A stretch of 64,000 nucleotides of DNA from Massiliimalia sp050943535 (lineage in GTDB: Bacteria; Bacillota; Clostridia; Oscillospirales; Ruminococcaceae): assembly GCA_050943535.1 (NCBI GenBank), contig JBMNPJ010000002.1, forward strand, positions 62,001 to 126,000, written 5' to 3'. Under the pieces are notes generated by a model. It made no database searches. It was not told the origin of the DNA and saw only the letters and a program-made list of their open reading frames with translations. Positions 34,898 through 43,816 of this stretch are shown one piece after another. Every line of letters begins with the position of its first letter. The first letter of the stretch is position 1. A program made the translations under genes and the position numbers.

Positions 34898-35863
34898 ATG
34901 AATCCTTATATTGGTCATGATTCACAGCTGTATGGCATTGAGGAACATCGTTTAGTAGGAGGAAAAGGGGATGGGATGCGCCTTTTGGAGATCACTAACG
35001 GAAAAGGTCTTCAGTTGACGGTTTGTCCGGATCGCGGCGCAGACATTACAAGGCTTCGCTATAAGGGCGTGAATATGAGCTATTTTTCCCCATCAGGATA
35101 TGTTGCTCCTGCTTATTATGACGGGGTAGGAAGCGGATTTTTAAAATCTTTTACTGCCGGATTTTTGACCACCTGCGGACTGCAGGCGGTGGGAAGTCCC
35201 TGTGTAGATCAGGGAGAAGAACTTCCTTTGCACGGATCTATTGCCAATACCCCTGCAGAACGTGTATACTGGGAATCAGACAGTGAAGTTCTTACGGTAT
35301 ATGCTCAAATATCCGATGAGGTGCTGTTTGGCAGAAAACTGCGGTTGAATCGTAAAATTCAGGTAGATACCAAGCAAAACCGTTTTGTTATTCAGGATCG
35401 GATTGAAAACTGGGGTGACCGAACCGAGCCGTTGGAAATTCTGTATCACATGAATATGGGCTATCCTCTTCTGGATGAGGACAGTGTGGTTTCGGTTTCT
35501 TCTCAGGAAGTATGGGGAAGGAATGAGCATGCGCAGGAGGATATTGACCACTGGATGAAAATGGAGCCGCCTCAAGCTGGGTACGAAGAACGGTGTTACT
35601 ATCATCGTTGTGTACAGGAAGGAAAAGCGTCTATCTTTCAGCCAAAGCTGGGAATGGGACTTGAGATTTTCTTTGACCCCAAACAGCTGGATTGCTTTAC
35701 CCAATGGAAGATGATGGGGATACGGGATTATGTTTTGGGATTGGAATGCGGCAACTGTTATCCAGACGGCAGAGATGTGATGCGGCAAAAAGGCATATTA
35801 AAATTTTTGGAACCTGGTGATCAAATAACATATGAGGTTACTGTAAGAATGCTGGATGCTTGA
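34898..35863 (+). CDS. DUF4432 aldose-1-epimerase-like protein
   Basis: A 321-residue protein of the galactose-mutarotase-like beta-sandwich, DUF4432 type. Opening block RLLEITNGKGLQLTVCPDRGADI; AGFLTTCGLQAVGSP; LYHMNMGYPLL; LGLECGNCYPDGRD near the end. It likely equilibrates sugar anomers or binds a sugar in this pathway. It lies between the FGGY kinase and the aldo/keto reductase, 16 bp from the latter. Confidence 0.82.
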   Translation: MNPYIGHDSQLYGIEEHRLVGGKGDGMRLLEITNGKGLQLTVCPDRGADITRLRYKGVNMSYFSPSGYVAPAYYDGVGSGFLKSFTAGFLTTCGLQAVGSPCVDQGEELPLHGSIANTPAERVYWESDSEVLTVYAQISDEVLFGRKLRLNRKIQVDTKQNRFVIQDRIENWGDRTEPLEILYHMNMGYPLLDEDSVVSVSSQEVWGRNEHAQEDIDHWMKMEPPQAGYEERCYYHRCVQEGKASIFQPKLGMGLEIFFDPKQLDCFTQWKMMGIRDYVLGLECGNCYPDGRDVMRQKGILKFLEPGDQITYEVTVRMLDA

Positions 35864-35879
35864 TAAAAGGATGGGATAG

Positions 35880-36899
35880 ATGATGAAGACAATACAGCTT
35901 AAAAATACGGATTTATGTGTCAGCAATCTTTGTATGGGAACCGGAGGATTTGGAGAAAAACTCAGCCGGGAGCAGGCTTTTGAAGTGTTGGATGCCTATA
36001 CCCAGGCAGGAGGAAATTTTTTGGATACCGCCAACGTATACTGCCGGTGGGTTCCGGGGTTAGATAACTCCAGTGAACAGATTATCGGAGAATGGCTGAA
36101 AAGCCGAAAAGCATATGGTAAAGTAGTCATTGCAACCAAGGGCGGGCATTACGATTTTAAAAATCCGTCTGTTTCCCGAGTAGAACGAAATGCAGTAAAA
36201 AGAGATCTGGAGGAAAGCTTGCAAACGCTGGGATTAGACTGTATTGATTTTTACTGGCTTCATCGGGATGATCCAAACCGTCCGGTGGAAGAAGTTTTGG
36301 GATTTTTGGAAGAATTCAGAAAAGAAGGAAAAATTCGTTATTACGGAGGATCCAATTTTACACTGGAACGTCTGAAAGCGTATCAACAGGCAGCAGAAAA
36401 CATGGGAGCCCAGGGATTTTCTGGGGTATCCAACCAGTGGAGTCTGGCAGGACAGAGTGCAGGCTGGGTACCTGGTGATGCCACATTAGTGGGAGTAAAA
36501 CAGGAAGAATACCGCTGGCATTGTGAAACAGGAATGCCGCTGATTCCGTTTACTGCAACTGCTTCTGGATTTTTTGAGAAACTGTTTGCGGCAGGGGCCC
36601 AGGTAAAAGACGGAAAACTGTTGTCCGATCCTCAAACACTGGCTCTTTCTTCTAATGTAAAGGAACAATATCTCAATGAGCGGAACCTGAAAATTTACGA
36701 AATGCTGTGTCAGCTCAGTAAGGAAACAGGATATTCTCTGTTTACTTTGTCTTTGTCCTATTTGCTCAATCAGCCATTCCAGGTGATTCCGGTCAGTGCG
36801 GTCAGCCGGCTGGAACAGCTGGAGGGATTGTTAGCTGCCAGTGAATTATCTTACGGAAGTTCTTGGGCAGCTGAGTTTGGAGTATGTTCTGATCATTGA
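35880..36899 (+). CDS. Aldo/keto reductase
   Basis: A 339-residue NAD(P)H-dependent reductase of the AKR barrel. The catalytic tetrad regions are visible: NFLDTANVYC (Asp and Tyr), VIATKGGHYD (Lys) and FYWLHRDDP (His). KIRYYGGSNFTLERLKAYQ is the strand-6 block. It may reduce the aldehyde released by the aldolase or oxidise a sugar. It is the last gene of the cluster, before a terminator. Confidence 0.88.
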   Translation: MMKTIQLKNTDLCVSNLCMGTGGFGEKLSREQAFEVLDAYTQAGGNFLDTANVYCRWVPGLDNSSEQIIGEWLKSRKAYGKVVIATKGGHYDFKNPSVSRVERNAVKRDLEESLQTLGLDCIDFYWLHRDDPNRPVEEVLGFLEEFRKEGKIRYYGGSNFTLERLKAYQQAAENMGAQGFSGVSNQWSLAGQSAGWVPGDATLVGVKQEEYRWHCETGMPLIPFTATASGFFEKLFAAGAQVKDGKLLSDPQTLALSSNVKEQYLNERNLKIYEMLCQLSKETGYSLFTLSLSYLLNQPFQVIPVSAVSRLEQLEGLLAASELSYGSSWAAEFGVCSDH

Positions 36900-36948
36900 G
36901 CGATCAATATCTGTTGTTTTTGATTTACTGACAGGATATATAGAAATC

Positions 36949-36967
36949 GGCGCCGCAGCGCCTTTTT
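36949..36967 (+). terminator. Terminator of the sugar cluster
   Basis: Short stem GGCGC / GCGCC with loop CGCA and TTTTT. Confidence 0.7.
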
Positions 36968-36985
36968 GCAAAACAACTGTTTTCA

Positions 36986-37180
36986 GAAAACAGCTGTTTT
37001 CCTCAGATGTGCAAACGGTATTCACGAAACTAACATAACACGAGTGTAGCGTTATTGGGTGTGGCAACTTGCCGCTGCAAGGTGTGGTCAGCGGGCACTG
37101 CCCGCCGTAAGCCCACATAAAAAATAAAAATTTGTCTCCGACGGCCAAAGGGGTGTACACCCCTTTGGAATCCCAAAAAG
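36986..37180 (+). repeat. Dispersed structured intergenic repeat, copy A
   Basis: Shares long blocks with copies B and C, for example GTCAGCGG, CCCACATAAAAAAT and ATTTGTCTCCGACGG. It has three hairpins in fixed order: GGCAA/TTGCC at 37063-37073, GCGGGCA/TGCCCGC at 37091-37105, and CCAAAGGGGTGT with its complement at 37145-37168. Stem bases differ from the other copies but still pair. No protein is encoded. It lies between convergent genes. Confidence 0.85.
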
Positions 37181-37244
37181 CTACGCTCGTTTCTTATCGG
37201 TAAAGCCAAAATAATTATTTTTACCATTTAATTGGAAAAATACG

Positions 37245-37286
37245 AAAACACCTGTAAACCTTAATGTGGTTTACAGGTGTTTTTGT
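37245..37286. terminator. Strong bidirectional terminator
   Basis: Perfect 16-bp stem AAAACACCTGTAAACC with its complement, flanked by A-run and T-run, in the convergent gap. Confidence 0.85.
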
Positions 37287-37306
37287 GTTTTTGAAAGGAA
37301 TCATCT

Positions 37307-37447
37307 ATGATAAACGCAAAAGTTATCTTTGCGGAGTTGTTTGTCTGCCACGTCCGTCGGTTAGACCTATGCGCAATTGCCGCCGACGAACTCCAGGCAG
37401 TGTTGTATCAAAAGAGTCGAACGAGATCAAATTGGAAAACACGGTAA
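37307..37447 (+). CDS. Possible 46-residue ORF
   Basis: ATG behind GAAAGGAATC reads 46 codons to TAA. The product is mixed, with FVCHVRRLDLCAIAADELQAV in the middle, and matches no family I know. It lies directly after a terminator, with no clear promoter and no terminator of its own. It may be a remnant or spurious. The rest of 37448-37570 shows nothing. Confidence 0.2.
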   Translation: MINAKVIFAELFVCHVRRLDLCAIAADELQAVLYQKSRTRSNWKTR

Positions 37448-37570
37448 TTTTGATTTTTCCGTTTCGTTCTGTCTTTATCATACTGCACAGGTTTTGAAAT
37501 CCTTTTACCGATTTGTGAAAGAAGAGAAAAAGCTTTTAAAACAACTGACAAACATAACTCCGTCTTATAG

Positions 37571-38479
37571 TCAGACTTCCGTATCCTCTTCTTCAAAGTC
37601 AGATTCTTCTGTATCAGCAAGATCATCTGGAGTATCTTTCAGCATTTCAGCAAGTTCTGCCAAAGACTGAAATGTGGTCTGCTCACCCTGGTCTTCCAGC
37701 AGTTCTTCCGGCTCATCATGAGGATAAATAATGGTGCATTCCGCCGCCTCTGCTGCTCGGAGATAAGCTTGATCGGGACGTTTGTTGGTGATAATGTAAT
37801 CAATATCTTCAAAACCGCAGGTACGGCAAAGATAGGTGTTGTCAAACTTGCTGCTGTCACAGAGCAAAACTTTGATTTTAGAATTTTTAATCATAACCTG
37901 CTTTAGGTTGGACTGCTCAAAAGAGGCGTCGGTGATTCCGGATTCCAGGGTAATCCCGGAGCAGGAAAACAGAACCAAGTCTGCGTGAAGCCGGTTTAAG
38001 TAGGCAATGGTATCACTGCCCACAATGGAGTTAGATTGGTTGTTGATGACACCGCTGGTCATGTAAATTTTGGCATTGGTTCGCTGGGAGAGGAGAATGG
38101 CGTTTTTTAATCCGTTGGTCACCACAGAAAGATATTTGTATTGTTTCAGCAAAGGAATTACAGTACCGGTAGTACTGCTGGAATCCATAAAGATGGTGTA
38201 GTTGGAGCGCACAAATTCCATGGCAAGTTCCGCAATCATTTTCTTTTCCCGGATATTTTCCTGTTCTCGAATGAGAATAGAAGATTCATCATTGGTACTT
38301 TCAAACAACACAGCACCTCCGTGAGAACGTTTAATCAGTCCGGCTTTTTCCATGGCAGTAAGGTCCCGGCGGATGGTGGCGTCACTGACAAATAGGGTTT
38401 GGCTCAGTTCGTGAACAGAAACTGATTTTTTATCATTCACAATACTTAGAATCTGCGCTTGTCTTTCTTCTGTAAACAT
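37571..38479 (-). CDS. DeoR-family regulator of rhamnose genes
   Basis: A 302-residue DeoR regulator. The N-terminal HTH (about 1-57) has ILSIVNDKKSVSVHELSQTL and VSDATIRRDLTAMEKAGLIKRSHGGA. The sugar-phosphate-sensing domain (about 75-230) has MDSSSTTGTVIPLL and LVLFSCSGIT. A C-terminal tail of about 45 residues is strongly acidic (ESDFEEEDTEV at the end) and beyond the usual family length of about 250. It is divergent from rhaB across a gap with a long perfect palindrome, so it probably controls rhaB-fucO-rhaA-rhaD and itself. The inducer is likely a rhamnose phosphate (inference). Confidence 0.87.
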   Translation of the reverse strand: MFTEERQAQILSIVNDKKSVSVHELSQTLFVSDATIRRDLTAMEKAGLIKRSHGGAVLFESTNDESSILIREQENIREKKMIAELAMEFVRSNYTIFMDSSSTTGTVIPLLKQYKYLSVVTNGLKNAILLSQRTNAKIYMTSGVINNQSNSIVGSDTIAYLNRLHADLVLFSCSGITLESGITDASFEQSNLKQVMIKNSKIKVLLCDSSKFDNTYLCRTCGFEDIDYIITNKRPDQAYLRAAEAAECTIIYPHDEPEELLEDQGEQTTFQSLAELAEMLKDTPDDLADTEESDFEEEDTEV

Positions 38480-38606
38480 GCGGATACCAACTTTCTTCCT
38501 CTCAAAATTTGTTTGATCCCACAGCCAAATTGCATGGTCTAAATCTCTGTAATCAAGTTGTTTTTTGGCTGCTTAGACTATTTTCCGAAAAATTATATAC
38601 TTTTAT

Positions 38607-38635
38607 ATTATACCATGTTTTCTAAATAACAGCAA
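38607..38635 (-). promoter_or_regulatory. Promoter of the deoR gene
   Basis: On the minus strand: TTGCTG (38630-38635), 17-bp spacer, TATAAT (38607-38612). Confidence 0.65.
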
Positions 38636-38688
38636 TAAGAAAGCACAGAAATGTTTGATTGAATTTGTTTGAATACGACTGATAAATC

Positions 38689-38731
38689 GTCTATAAATGT
38701 TTATTTTGAAACATAATAAACATTTATAGAC
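38689..38731. promoter_or_regulatory. Operator palindrome in the deoR-rhaB gap
   Basis: Perfect 17-bp arms GTCTATAAATGTTTATT (38689-38705) and its complement (38715-38731) around a 9-bp centre. The right arm covers the -35 of rhaB, so binding would repress. It is the likely site of the neighbouring DeoR protein. Confidence 0.7.
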
Positions 38732-38755
38732 ACAAATGAACACGTGTGATATAAT
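38727..38755 (+). promoter_or_regulatory. Promoter of the rha operon
   Basis: TAGACA (38727-38732), 17-bp spacer ending TGA, perfect TATAAT (38750-38755), an extended -10. Confidence 0.7.
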
Positions 38756-38828
38756 GATTTATAAGAAAAGATCAGTCCCGCAAGGAAACCAGAAGGGTGC
38801 GGGAATTATGAAGAAAAGGGGGATTTCT

Positions 38829-40313
38829 ATGGAATGTACGGCCGCAGGAAAAAGAGTGCTGGCGTTTGATTTCGGTGCTTCCAGCGGAAGAGCGATGCTG
38901 GGTCAATGGGACGGTTCTGTACTTCATATGGAAGAAATTCATCGTTTCTCCAATGATACGGTGATGGTGCAGGGAACCATGTACTGGGATGCGCTGCGCC
39001 TGTTTTTTGAAATTAAGCAGAGTATCACCAAAGCGGTTCAGGCTGGAGGATTTGATTCTATTGGAATTGATACTTGGGGCGTGGACTTTGGTTTGATTGG
39101 AAAAAATGGTCAGCTTCTGGGAAATCCGGTTCATTATCGTGATAAGCGGACATTGGGAATTCCGGAAGAAGTGTTTAAGACCATTTCAAAAGAGGATTTG
39201 TACGCAAAAACCGGAACTCAGTGTATTCATTTTAATACCATTTATCAGCTTTATTACCTGGCTCATCATGAACCGGAATTGCTGGCACAGACAGACCGGA
39301 TTTTGATGATGCCGGACTTGTTTGCTTATTTCTTGACCGGAATGATGCGCAGTGAGGTGACAGAAGTTTCCACTTCCAACCTGATGAATCCATATCGCCG
39401 GGAATGGGATTTGGATCTTTGTCAGCTGCTGGGGATTCCTTCCCGCATTTTGCCATCCATGATCCGTGCAGGAGAAATTTACGGGATGCTTTCTGATGAC
39501 ATCTGTGAAGAATTGGGTTGTCCGAAGGTTCCGGTGGTAGCGGTGGCAACACACGATACTGCCAGTGCAGTGGTTAGTGCTCCGGCACAGGAAAAAGATT
39601 TTGTATATATCAGCTGTGGTACCTGGAGTTTGTTTGGGACGGAACTGGAAAGCCCATTTATTACATCAGAAACAGCGGCTGCCGACTATACCAATGAAGG
39701 CGGATATCACGGTACTACCCGGTTTTTGAAAAATATTATGGGGTTGTGGCTGATTCAGGAATCACGCCGTCAATGGATTCGGGAAGGTGATCCAGTTACC
39801 TATGCGCAGCTGGAAAAAGAAGCTCTTGCTGCTGCTCCGTTCCAGTGCTTTATTGACTGTGACGCTCCGGAGTTTGAACCCAGCGGGAATCTTCCGGCAA
39901 GGGTACAGGAATACTGTCGGAAAACAGGACAGTATGTTCCTCAAACCCGAGGAGAAATTATGCGCTGCATTTACGAAAGTTTGGCGATGAAATACCGCTA
40001 TACTTTTAAAACCCTTCAATCTTTGACTGGAAAGCAGTATCACAGCATTCATATGCTGGGCGGCGGCATTAAAGATACCCTTCTTTGCGGTATGACAGCA
40101 GATGCTACCGGTGCTCAGGTGATTGCAGGTCCTGCAGAGGCTACCGTGATGGGCAACATTATGGTACAGCTGATGGCGTTGGGACAGGTTTCCGGTTTGA
40201 AGGAAGCAAGAGAAGCAGTACGCAGATCTACCGATTTGAAAATATATACTCCGCAGGATATGGCATCCTGGGAACAGCACTACGATCGGTATCGCAGTAT
40301 TTGTCAGAAATAA
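38829..40313 (+). CDS. rhaB: L-rhamnulokinase
   Basis: A 494-residue FGGY kinase of the rhamnulokinase type. VLAFDFGASSGRAMLG is the N-terminal loop, followed by EIHRFSNDTV, SIGIDTWGVDFGLIG, NPVHYRDKRT and HMLGGGIKDTLLCGMTAD. It phosphorylates L-rhamnulose at C1. The start at ATG 38829 has AAGGGGGA just upstream; an in-frame ATG at 38808 behind GAAGGG is also possible and adds seven residues. It heads the rha operon. Confidence 0.93.
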   Translation: MECTAAGKRVLAFDFGASSGRAMLGQWDGSVLHMEEIHRFSNDTVMVQGTMYWDALRLFFEIKQSITKAVQAGGFDSIGIDTWGVDFGLIGKNGQLLGNPVHYRDKRTLGIPEEVFKTISKEDLYAKTGTQCIHFNTIYQLYYLAHHEPELLAQTDRILMMPDLFAYFLTGMMRSEVTEVSTSNLMNPYRREWDLDLCQLLGIPSRILPSMIRAGEIYGMLSDDICEELGCPKVPVVAVATHDTASAVVSAPAQEKDFVYISCGTWSLFGTELESPFITSETAAADYTNEGGYHGTTRFLKNIMGLWLIQESRRQWIREGDPVTYAQLEKEALAAAPFQCFIDCDAPEFEPSGNLPARVQEYCRKTGQYVPQTRGEIMRCIYESLAMKYRYTFKTLQSLTGKQYHSIHMLGGGIKDTLLCGMTADATGAQVIAGPAEATVMGNIMVQLMALGQVSGLKEAREAVRRSTDLKIYTPQDMASWEQHYDRYRSICQK

Positions 40314-40364
40314 CGGCATTTGTCGGAAATTATAAAATATGATGATACATAGGAGGAAATTATT

Positions 40365-41516
40365 ATGGCAAACAGAATTATCTTAAATGAAACCAGCTAT
40401 CATGGCGCTGGAGCAATCAATCACATTGTGGATGAAGTAAAAATCAGAGGTTTTCAGAAAGCGCTGATTGTAACTGACCATGACCTGGTAAAATTCAACG
40501 TAGTATCCAAAGTAACCGATTTACTGGATAAAAACGGTTTGGCTTATGAAGTATTCGATCATGTAAAAGCAAATCCTACTGTTGCAATTGTAAAAGAAGG
40601 TCTGAAAAAATTTGCTGACTGCGGAGCAGATTATTTGATCGCTATCGGCGGCGGTTCTCCAATTGATACTGCAAAAGCAATCGGTATTATTACCAATAAC
40701 CCGGAATATGCTGATGTAACCAGTCTGGAAGGCGCTGTAGCTACCAAAAATAAAGCAGTTCCTACCATTGCAGTTGCTACTACTGCAGGTACCGCAGCAG
40801 AAGTTACCATTAACTATGTTATTACCGATGAAGAGAAAAAACGTAAATTTGTTTGCGTTGACCCTCACGACATTCCAGTAATTGCTGTAGTTGACCCGGA
40901 TATGATGTCCTCTATGCCAAAAGGTTTGACTGCTGCTACTGGTATGGACGCTTTGACCCATGCAATCGAAGGATATATTACCAAAGGCGCTTGGGAACTG
41001 ACCGATGCGATTCACCTGAAAGCAATCGAAATCATTTCTCGTTCTCTGCGTGCTGCTGTTGACAATGATCCAAAAGGCCGGGAAGACATGGCTCTGGGTC
41101 AATATGTAGCTGGTATGGGCTTCTCTAATGTAGGTTTGGGTATTGTTCACTCTATGGCTCATCCTTTGGGCGCATTCTATGATACCCCTCATGGAGTTGC
41201 AAACGCAGTAATCCTGCCTTATGTTATGGAATTCAATGCAGATGCTACTGGTGAAAAATACCGTGAAATCGCTCGTGCAATGGGTGTTGCCGGTGTGGAT
41301 AACATGACTCAGGAAGAATACCGGAAAGCAGCTGTAGATGCAGTTCGCAAACTGTCCGAAGATGTTGGTATTCCGAAAACTCTGCGGGAAATCGGCGTAA
41401 AAGAAGAAGACCTGAAAGCTTTGAGTGAATCTGCTTTGGCTGACGCTTGTACTCCAGGCAACCCGAAAGATGTAACTGCCGAAGATATTCTGGCAATTTA
41501 TCAGCGCATTTATTAA
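40365..41516 (+). CDS. fucO: Iron-containing alcohol dehydrogenase, lactaldehyde reductase type
   Basis: A 383-residue group III dehydrogenase, the length of FucO. The NAD site is IAIGGGSPIDTAKAIG; metal ligands lie in GMDALTHAIEGY and HSMAHPLGAFYDTPHG. In this setting it reduces the L-lactaldehyde released by RhaD to 1,2-propanediol, the anaerobic end step of rhamnose breakdown. AGGAGGAAATTATT precedes the ATG. Confidence 0.92.
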   Translation: MANRIILNETSYHGAGAINHIVDEVKIRGFQKALIVTDHDLVKFNVVSKVTDLLDKNGLAYEVFDHVKANPTVAIVKEGLKKFADCGADYLIAIGGGSPIDTAKAIGIITNNPEYADVTSLEGAVATKNKAVPTIAVATTAGTAAEVTINYVITDEEKKRKFVCVDPHDIPVIAVVDPDMMSSMPKGLTAATGMDALTHAIEGYITKGAWELTDAIHLKAIEIISRSLRAAVDNDPKGREDMALGQYVAGMGFSNVGLGIVHSMAHPLGAFYDTPHGVANAVILPYVMEFNADATGEKYREIARAMGVAGVDNMTQEEYRKAAVDAVRKLSEDVGIPKTLREIGVKEEDLKALSESALADACTPGNPKDVTAEDILAIYQRIY

Positions 41517-41528
41517 TTCACTGAAATT

Positions 41529-41563
41529 AGGGGGAAGGCGGCTTCTGCCGTCTGCCCCTTTTC
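41529..41563 (+). terminator. Terminator-like hairpin inside the rha operon
   Basis: Imperfect stem around GGCGGC-TTCT-GCCGTC with CCCCTTTTC after it, between fucO and rhaA. Probably partial termination or mRNA protection, since the operon continues. Confidence 0.45.
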
Positions 41564-41607
41564 TATGAAAAAGGATTACGATATTTTTGAAAGGAAGGGT
41601 TTCGTCG

Positions 41608-42864
41608 ATGAAAGAATCAATCCAAAAGGCATATGAACTGGCAAAAGAAGCTTATGCTCAAATGGGTGTTGACACCGATGCTGCCATAGAAGCGGTAAAG
41701 AATATTAAAATTTCTATGCACTGCTGGCAGGGAGATGATGTAAACGGATTTTTGTTTCAGGATATTGCGTTAAGCGGCGGGATTCAGACCACCGGAAACT
41801 ATCCGGGAAGAGCCAATACGGTAGAACAGCTCCGCCAGGATTTGGATATGGCTATGTCCTGTATTCCAGGTTCTCATAAACTGAGTCTCCATGCGATTTA
41901 TGCGGATACCGATGAAAAAATTGATTTGGATGAAATTGAACCTCGGCATTTTGCCAGCTGGGTAGACTGGGCAAAAGAAAAGGGAATTGGTTTGGACTTT
42001 AATCCCACCTGCTTTTCTCATCCGATGGCAGATTCTGGATTTACCATTTCCAGCGCTAATCCAAAAGTACGGGAATTCTGGATTGAACACTGCAAGCGCA
42101 GCCGTCGGATTGGGGATTATTTCGGACGGGAATTGGGACAAAAATGTGTGACCAACTACTGGTTCCCAGATGGATATAAAGATATTCCGGTTGATCGGGA
42201 ATCTCCTCGAAGAAGAATGATGACTGCCTTGGATGAAGTGTTTGCAGAACCAATGGATCCACAGTATAATTTGGATGCCATCGAAAGCAAAGTATTTGGA
42301 ATCGGTGCAGAAAGCTATACCGTAGGTTCTAATGAATTTGCACTGGGTTATGCGGCAACTCGTCATAAAGCATATTGCCTGGATGCGGGTCATTTCCATC
42401 CTACGGAAGTGATCTCTGATAAAATTTCCAGCGTACTGCTTTACACAGATGAGCTGTTATTGCATGTAAGCCGTCCGGTTCGTTGGGACAGTGACCATGT
42501 GGTCATTTTGGATGATGAATTAAATGCTATCGCTCAGAATCTGGTACGTACCGGATTGATTGAACGGACCCATATTGGTTTGGACTTTTTCGATGCTTCT
42601 ATTAACCGGGTAGCCGCTTGGGTAATTGGCACCAGAAATATGATCCGGGCACTGCTGAAAGCATACTTGGAACCAACCGAAGCGTTAAAACAGGCAGAAC
42701 TGGATGGGGATTATACCACTCGTCTGGCTGTGACAGAAGAATTAAAATCCTATCCGTTTGGTGCGGTTTGGGATTATTACTGTGCTCAGATGGGAGTTCC
42801 TGTGCGGGAAGAATGGCTTGCGCAGGTCAAACAGTATGAAAAAGATGTATTGCTGAAACGATAA
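41608..42864 (+). CDS. rhaA: L-rhamnose isomerase
   Basis: A 418-residue rhamnose isomerase of the normal size. NIKISMHCWQGDDV near the start, GLDFNPTCFSHP with the Asp/His metal site, YCLDAGHFHPTE and HIGLDFFDASINRVAAW are family blocks. It converts L-rhamnose to L-rhamnulose. The start at ATG 41608 is 8 nt after AAGGAAGGG; an in-frame ATG at 41587 has no binding site. Confidence 0.95.
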   Translation: MKESIQKAYELAKEAYAQMGVDTDAAIEAVKNIKISMHCWQGDDVNGFLFQDIALSGGIQTTGNYPGRANTVEQLRQDLDMAMSCIPGSHKLSLHAIYADTDEKIDLDEIEPRHFASWVDWAKEKGIGLDFNPTCFSHPMADSGFTISSANPKVREFWIEHCKRSRRIGDYFGRELGQKCVTNYWFPDGYKDIPVDRESPRRRMMTALDEVFAEPMDPQYNLDAIESKVFGIGAESYTVGSNEFALGYAATRHKAYCLDAGHFHPTEVISDKISSVLLYTDELLLHVSRPVRWDSDHVVILDDELNAIAQNLVRTGLIERTHIGLDFFDASINRVAAWVIGTRNMIRALLKAYLEPTEALKQAELDGDYTTRLAVTEELKSYPFGAVWDYYCAQMGVPVREEWLAQVKQYEKDVLLKR

Positions 42865-42886
42865 ATTTCCAGGGAGGAAATCAAAG

Positions 42887-43714
42887 ATGAAAGATATTTT
42901 GAAAGCACCTTTTGTAGTAGACATGTGTAAATTAACTGCGAACCTGTACCGTTTGGGATGGGATGAACGCAATGGCGGAAATGTCAGCGTAATGATTCCA
43001 GAAGAAGAAGTGGCAGAATATTTGGATGTGAACAAAGTAATCCGTCATATTCCTATGGAGTTTGACGGCAGTCCAGTAGCAGGCAAAATTTTCATTGTAA
43101 CCGGTACTGGTAAATATTTTAAAAATGTAATGGATGACCCGGAAACTAACTTGGGAATTATCCGTGTAGCTGCAGACGGCAAAGGCGTAGACCTTTTGTG
43201 GGGTTATGCAGATGGTGGACGTCCTACCAGCGAACTTCCAGCACATTTGATGACTCATATTGAACGCCTGAAAGTAGATCCAAATCACAGAGTGGTTCTG
43301 CATACCCATGCTACTAATGTAATTGCAATGACCTTTGTGCATGATCTGGACGAACGGGAGTTTACCCGTACTTTGTGGCAGATGTGCACCGAATGTATGG
43401 TTGTATTTGCGGATGGTGTCAGTGTACTGCCTTGGATGCTGTGCGGAACCGATGAAATTGGCCGAATTACTGCGGAAAAGATGAAAGAATTCCGTCTGGT
43501 TGTTTGGGGAATGCACGGTATTTTCGGAACCGGAACGTCTATTGATGAAGCATTCGGTCTGGTAGAAACTGTAGAAAAAGCAGCTGAAATTTACATGAAG
43601 ATCGCTCATCTGCCGATTAAGCAGACCATTACAGATGATCAGCTGTGGGAAATTGCAGATGCATTCCATGTTACTCCAAGAGCAGGATTTTTAAATCCAA
43701 GAACAAACGGATAA
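42887..43714 (+). CDS. rhaD: Rhamnulose-1-phosphate aldolase
   Basis: A 275-residue class II aldolase of the RhaD type. It shows DERNGGNVSV (phosphate-binding region), the zinc ligands in LHTHATN (about 142-148), and the third His in VVWGMHGIFGTG. It splits L-rhamnulose-1-phosphate to DHAP and L-lactaldehyde. GGGAGGAAATC precedes the ATG. It is the last gene of the operon; the integrated element begins 17 bp after its stop. Confidence 0.95.
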   Translation: MKDILKAPFVVDMCKLTANLYRLGWDERNGGNVSVMIPEEEVAEYLDVNKVIRHIPMEFDGSPVAGKIFIVTGTGKYFKNVMDDPETNLGIIRVAADGKGVDLLWGYADGGRPTSELPAHLMTHIERLKVDPNHRVVLHTHATNVIAMTFVHDLDEREFTRTLWQMCTECMVVFADGVSVLPWMLCGTDEIGRITAEKMKEFRLVVWGMHGIFGTGTSIDEAFGLVETVEKAAEIYMKIAHLPIKQTITDDQLWEIADAFHVTPRAGFLNPRTNG

Positions 43715-43730
43715 TTTATTGATTTTAAAA

Positions 43731-43769
43731 AGGGCTCCTCTGCGAAAGGCGCGCCCCCATAAGGAAGTA
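43731..43769 (+). repeat. Left terminal inverted repeat of the element
   Basis: 39 bp starting AGGGCTCCTC and ending ATAAGGAAGTA. Pairs with 51582-51620 in inverse orientation. Confidence 0.8.
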
Positions 43770-43780
43770 ATTGAATTGTC

Positions 43781-43816
43781 GCAGGGCGGCATGGCTGAAA
43801 GGTCATGCCGTCCTGC
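43781..43816 (+). terminator. Hairpin at the end of the recombinase gene
   Basis: Stem GCAGGGCGGCATG / CATGCCGTCCTGC, then CTTTTCTTT on the plus strand. It overlaps the recombinase stop. It could end rha read-through into the element. Confidence 0.55.
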
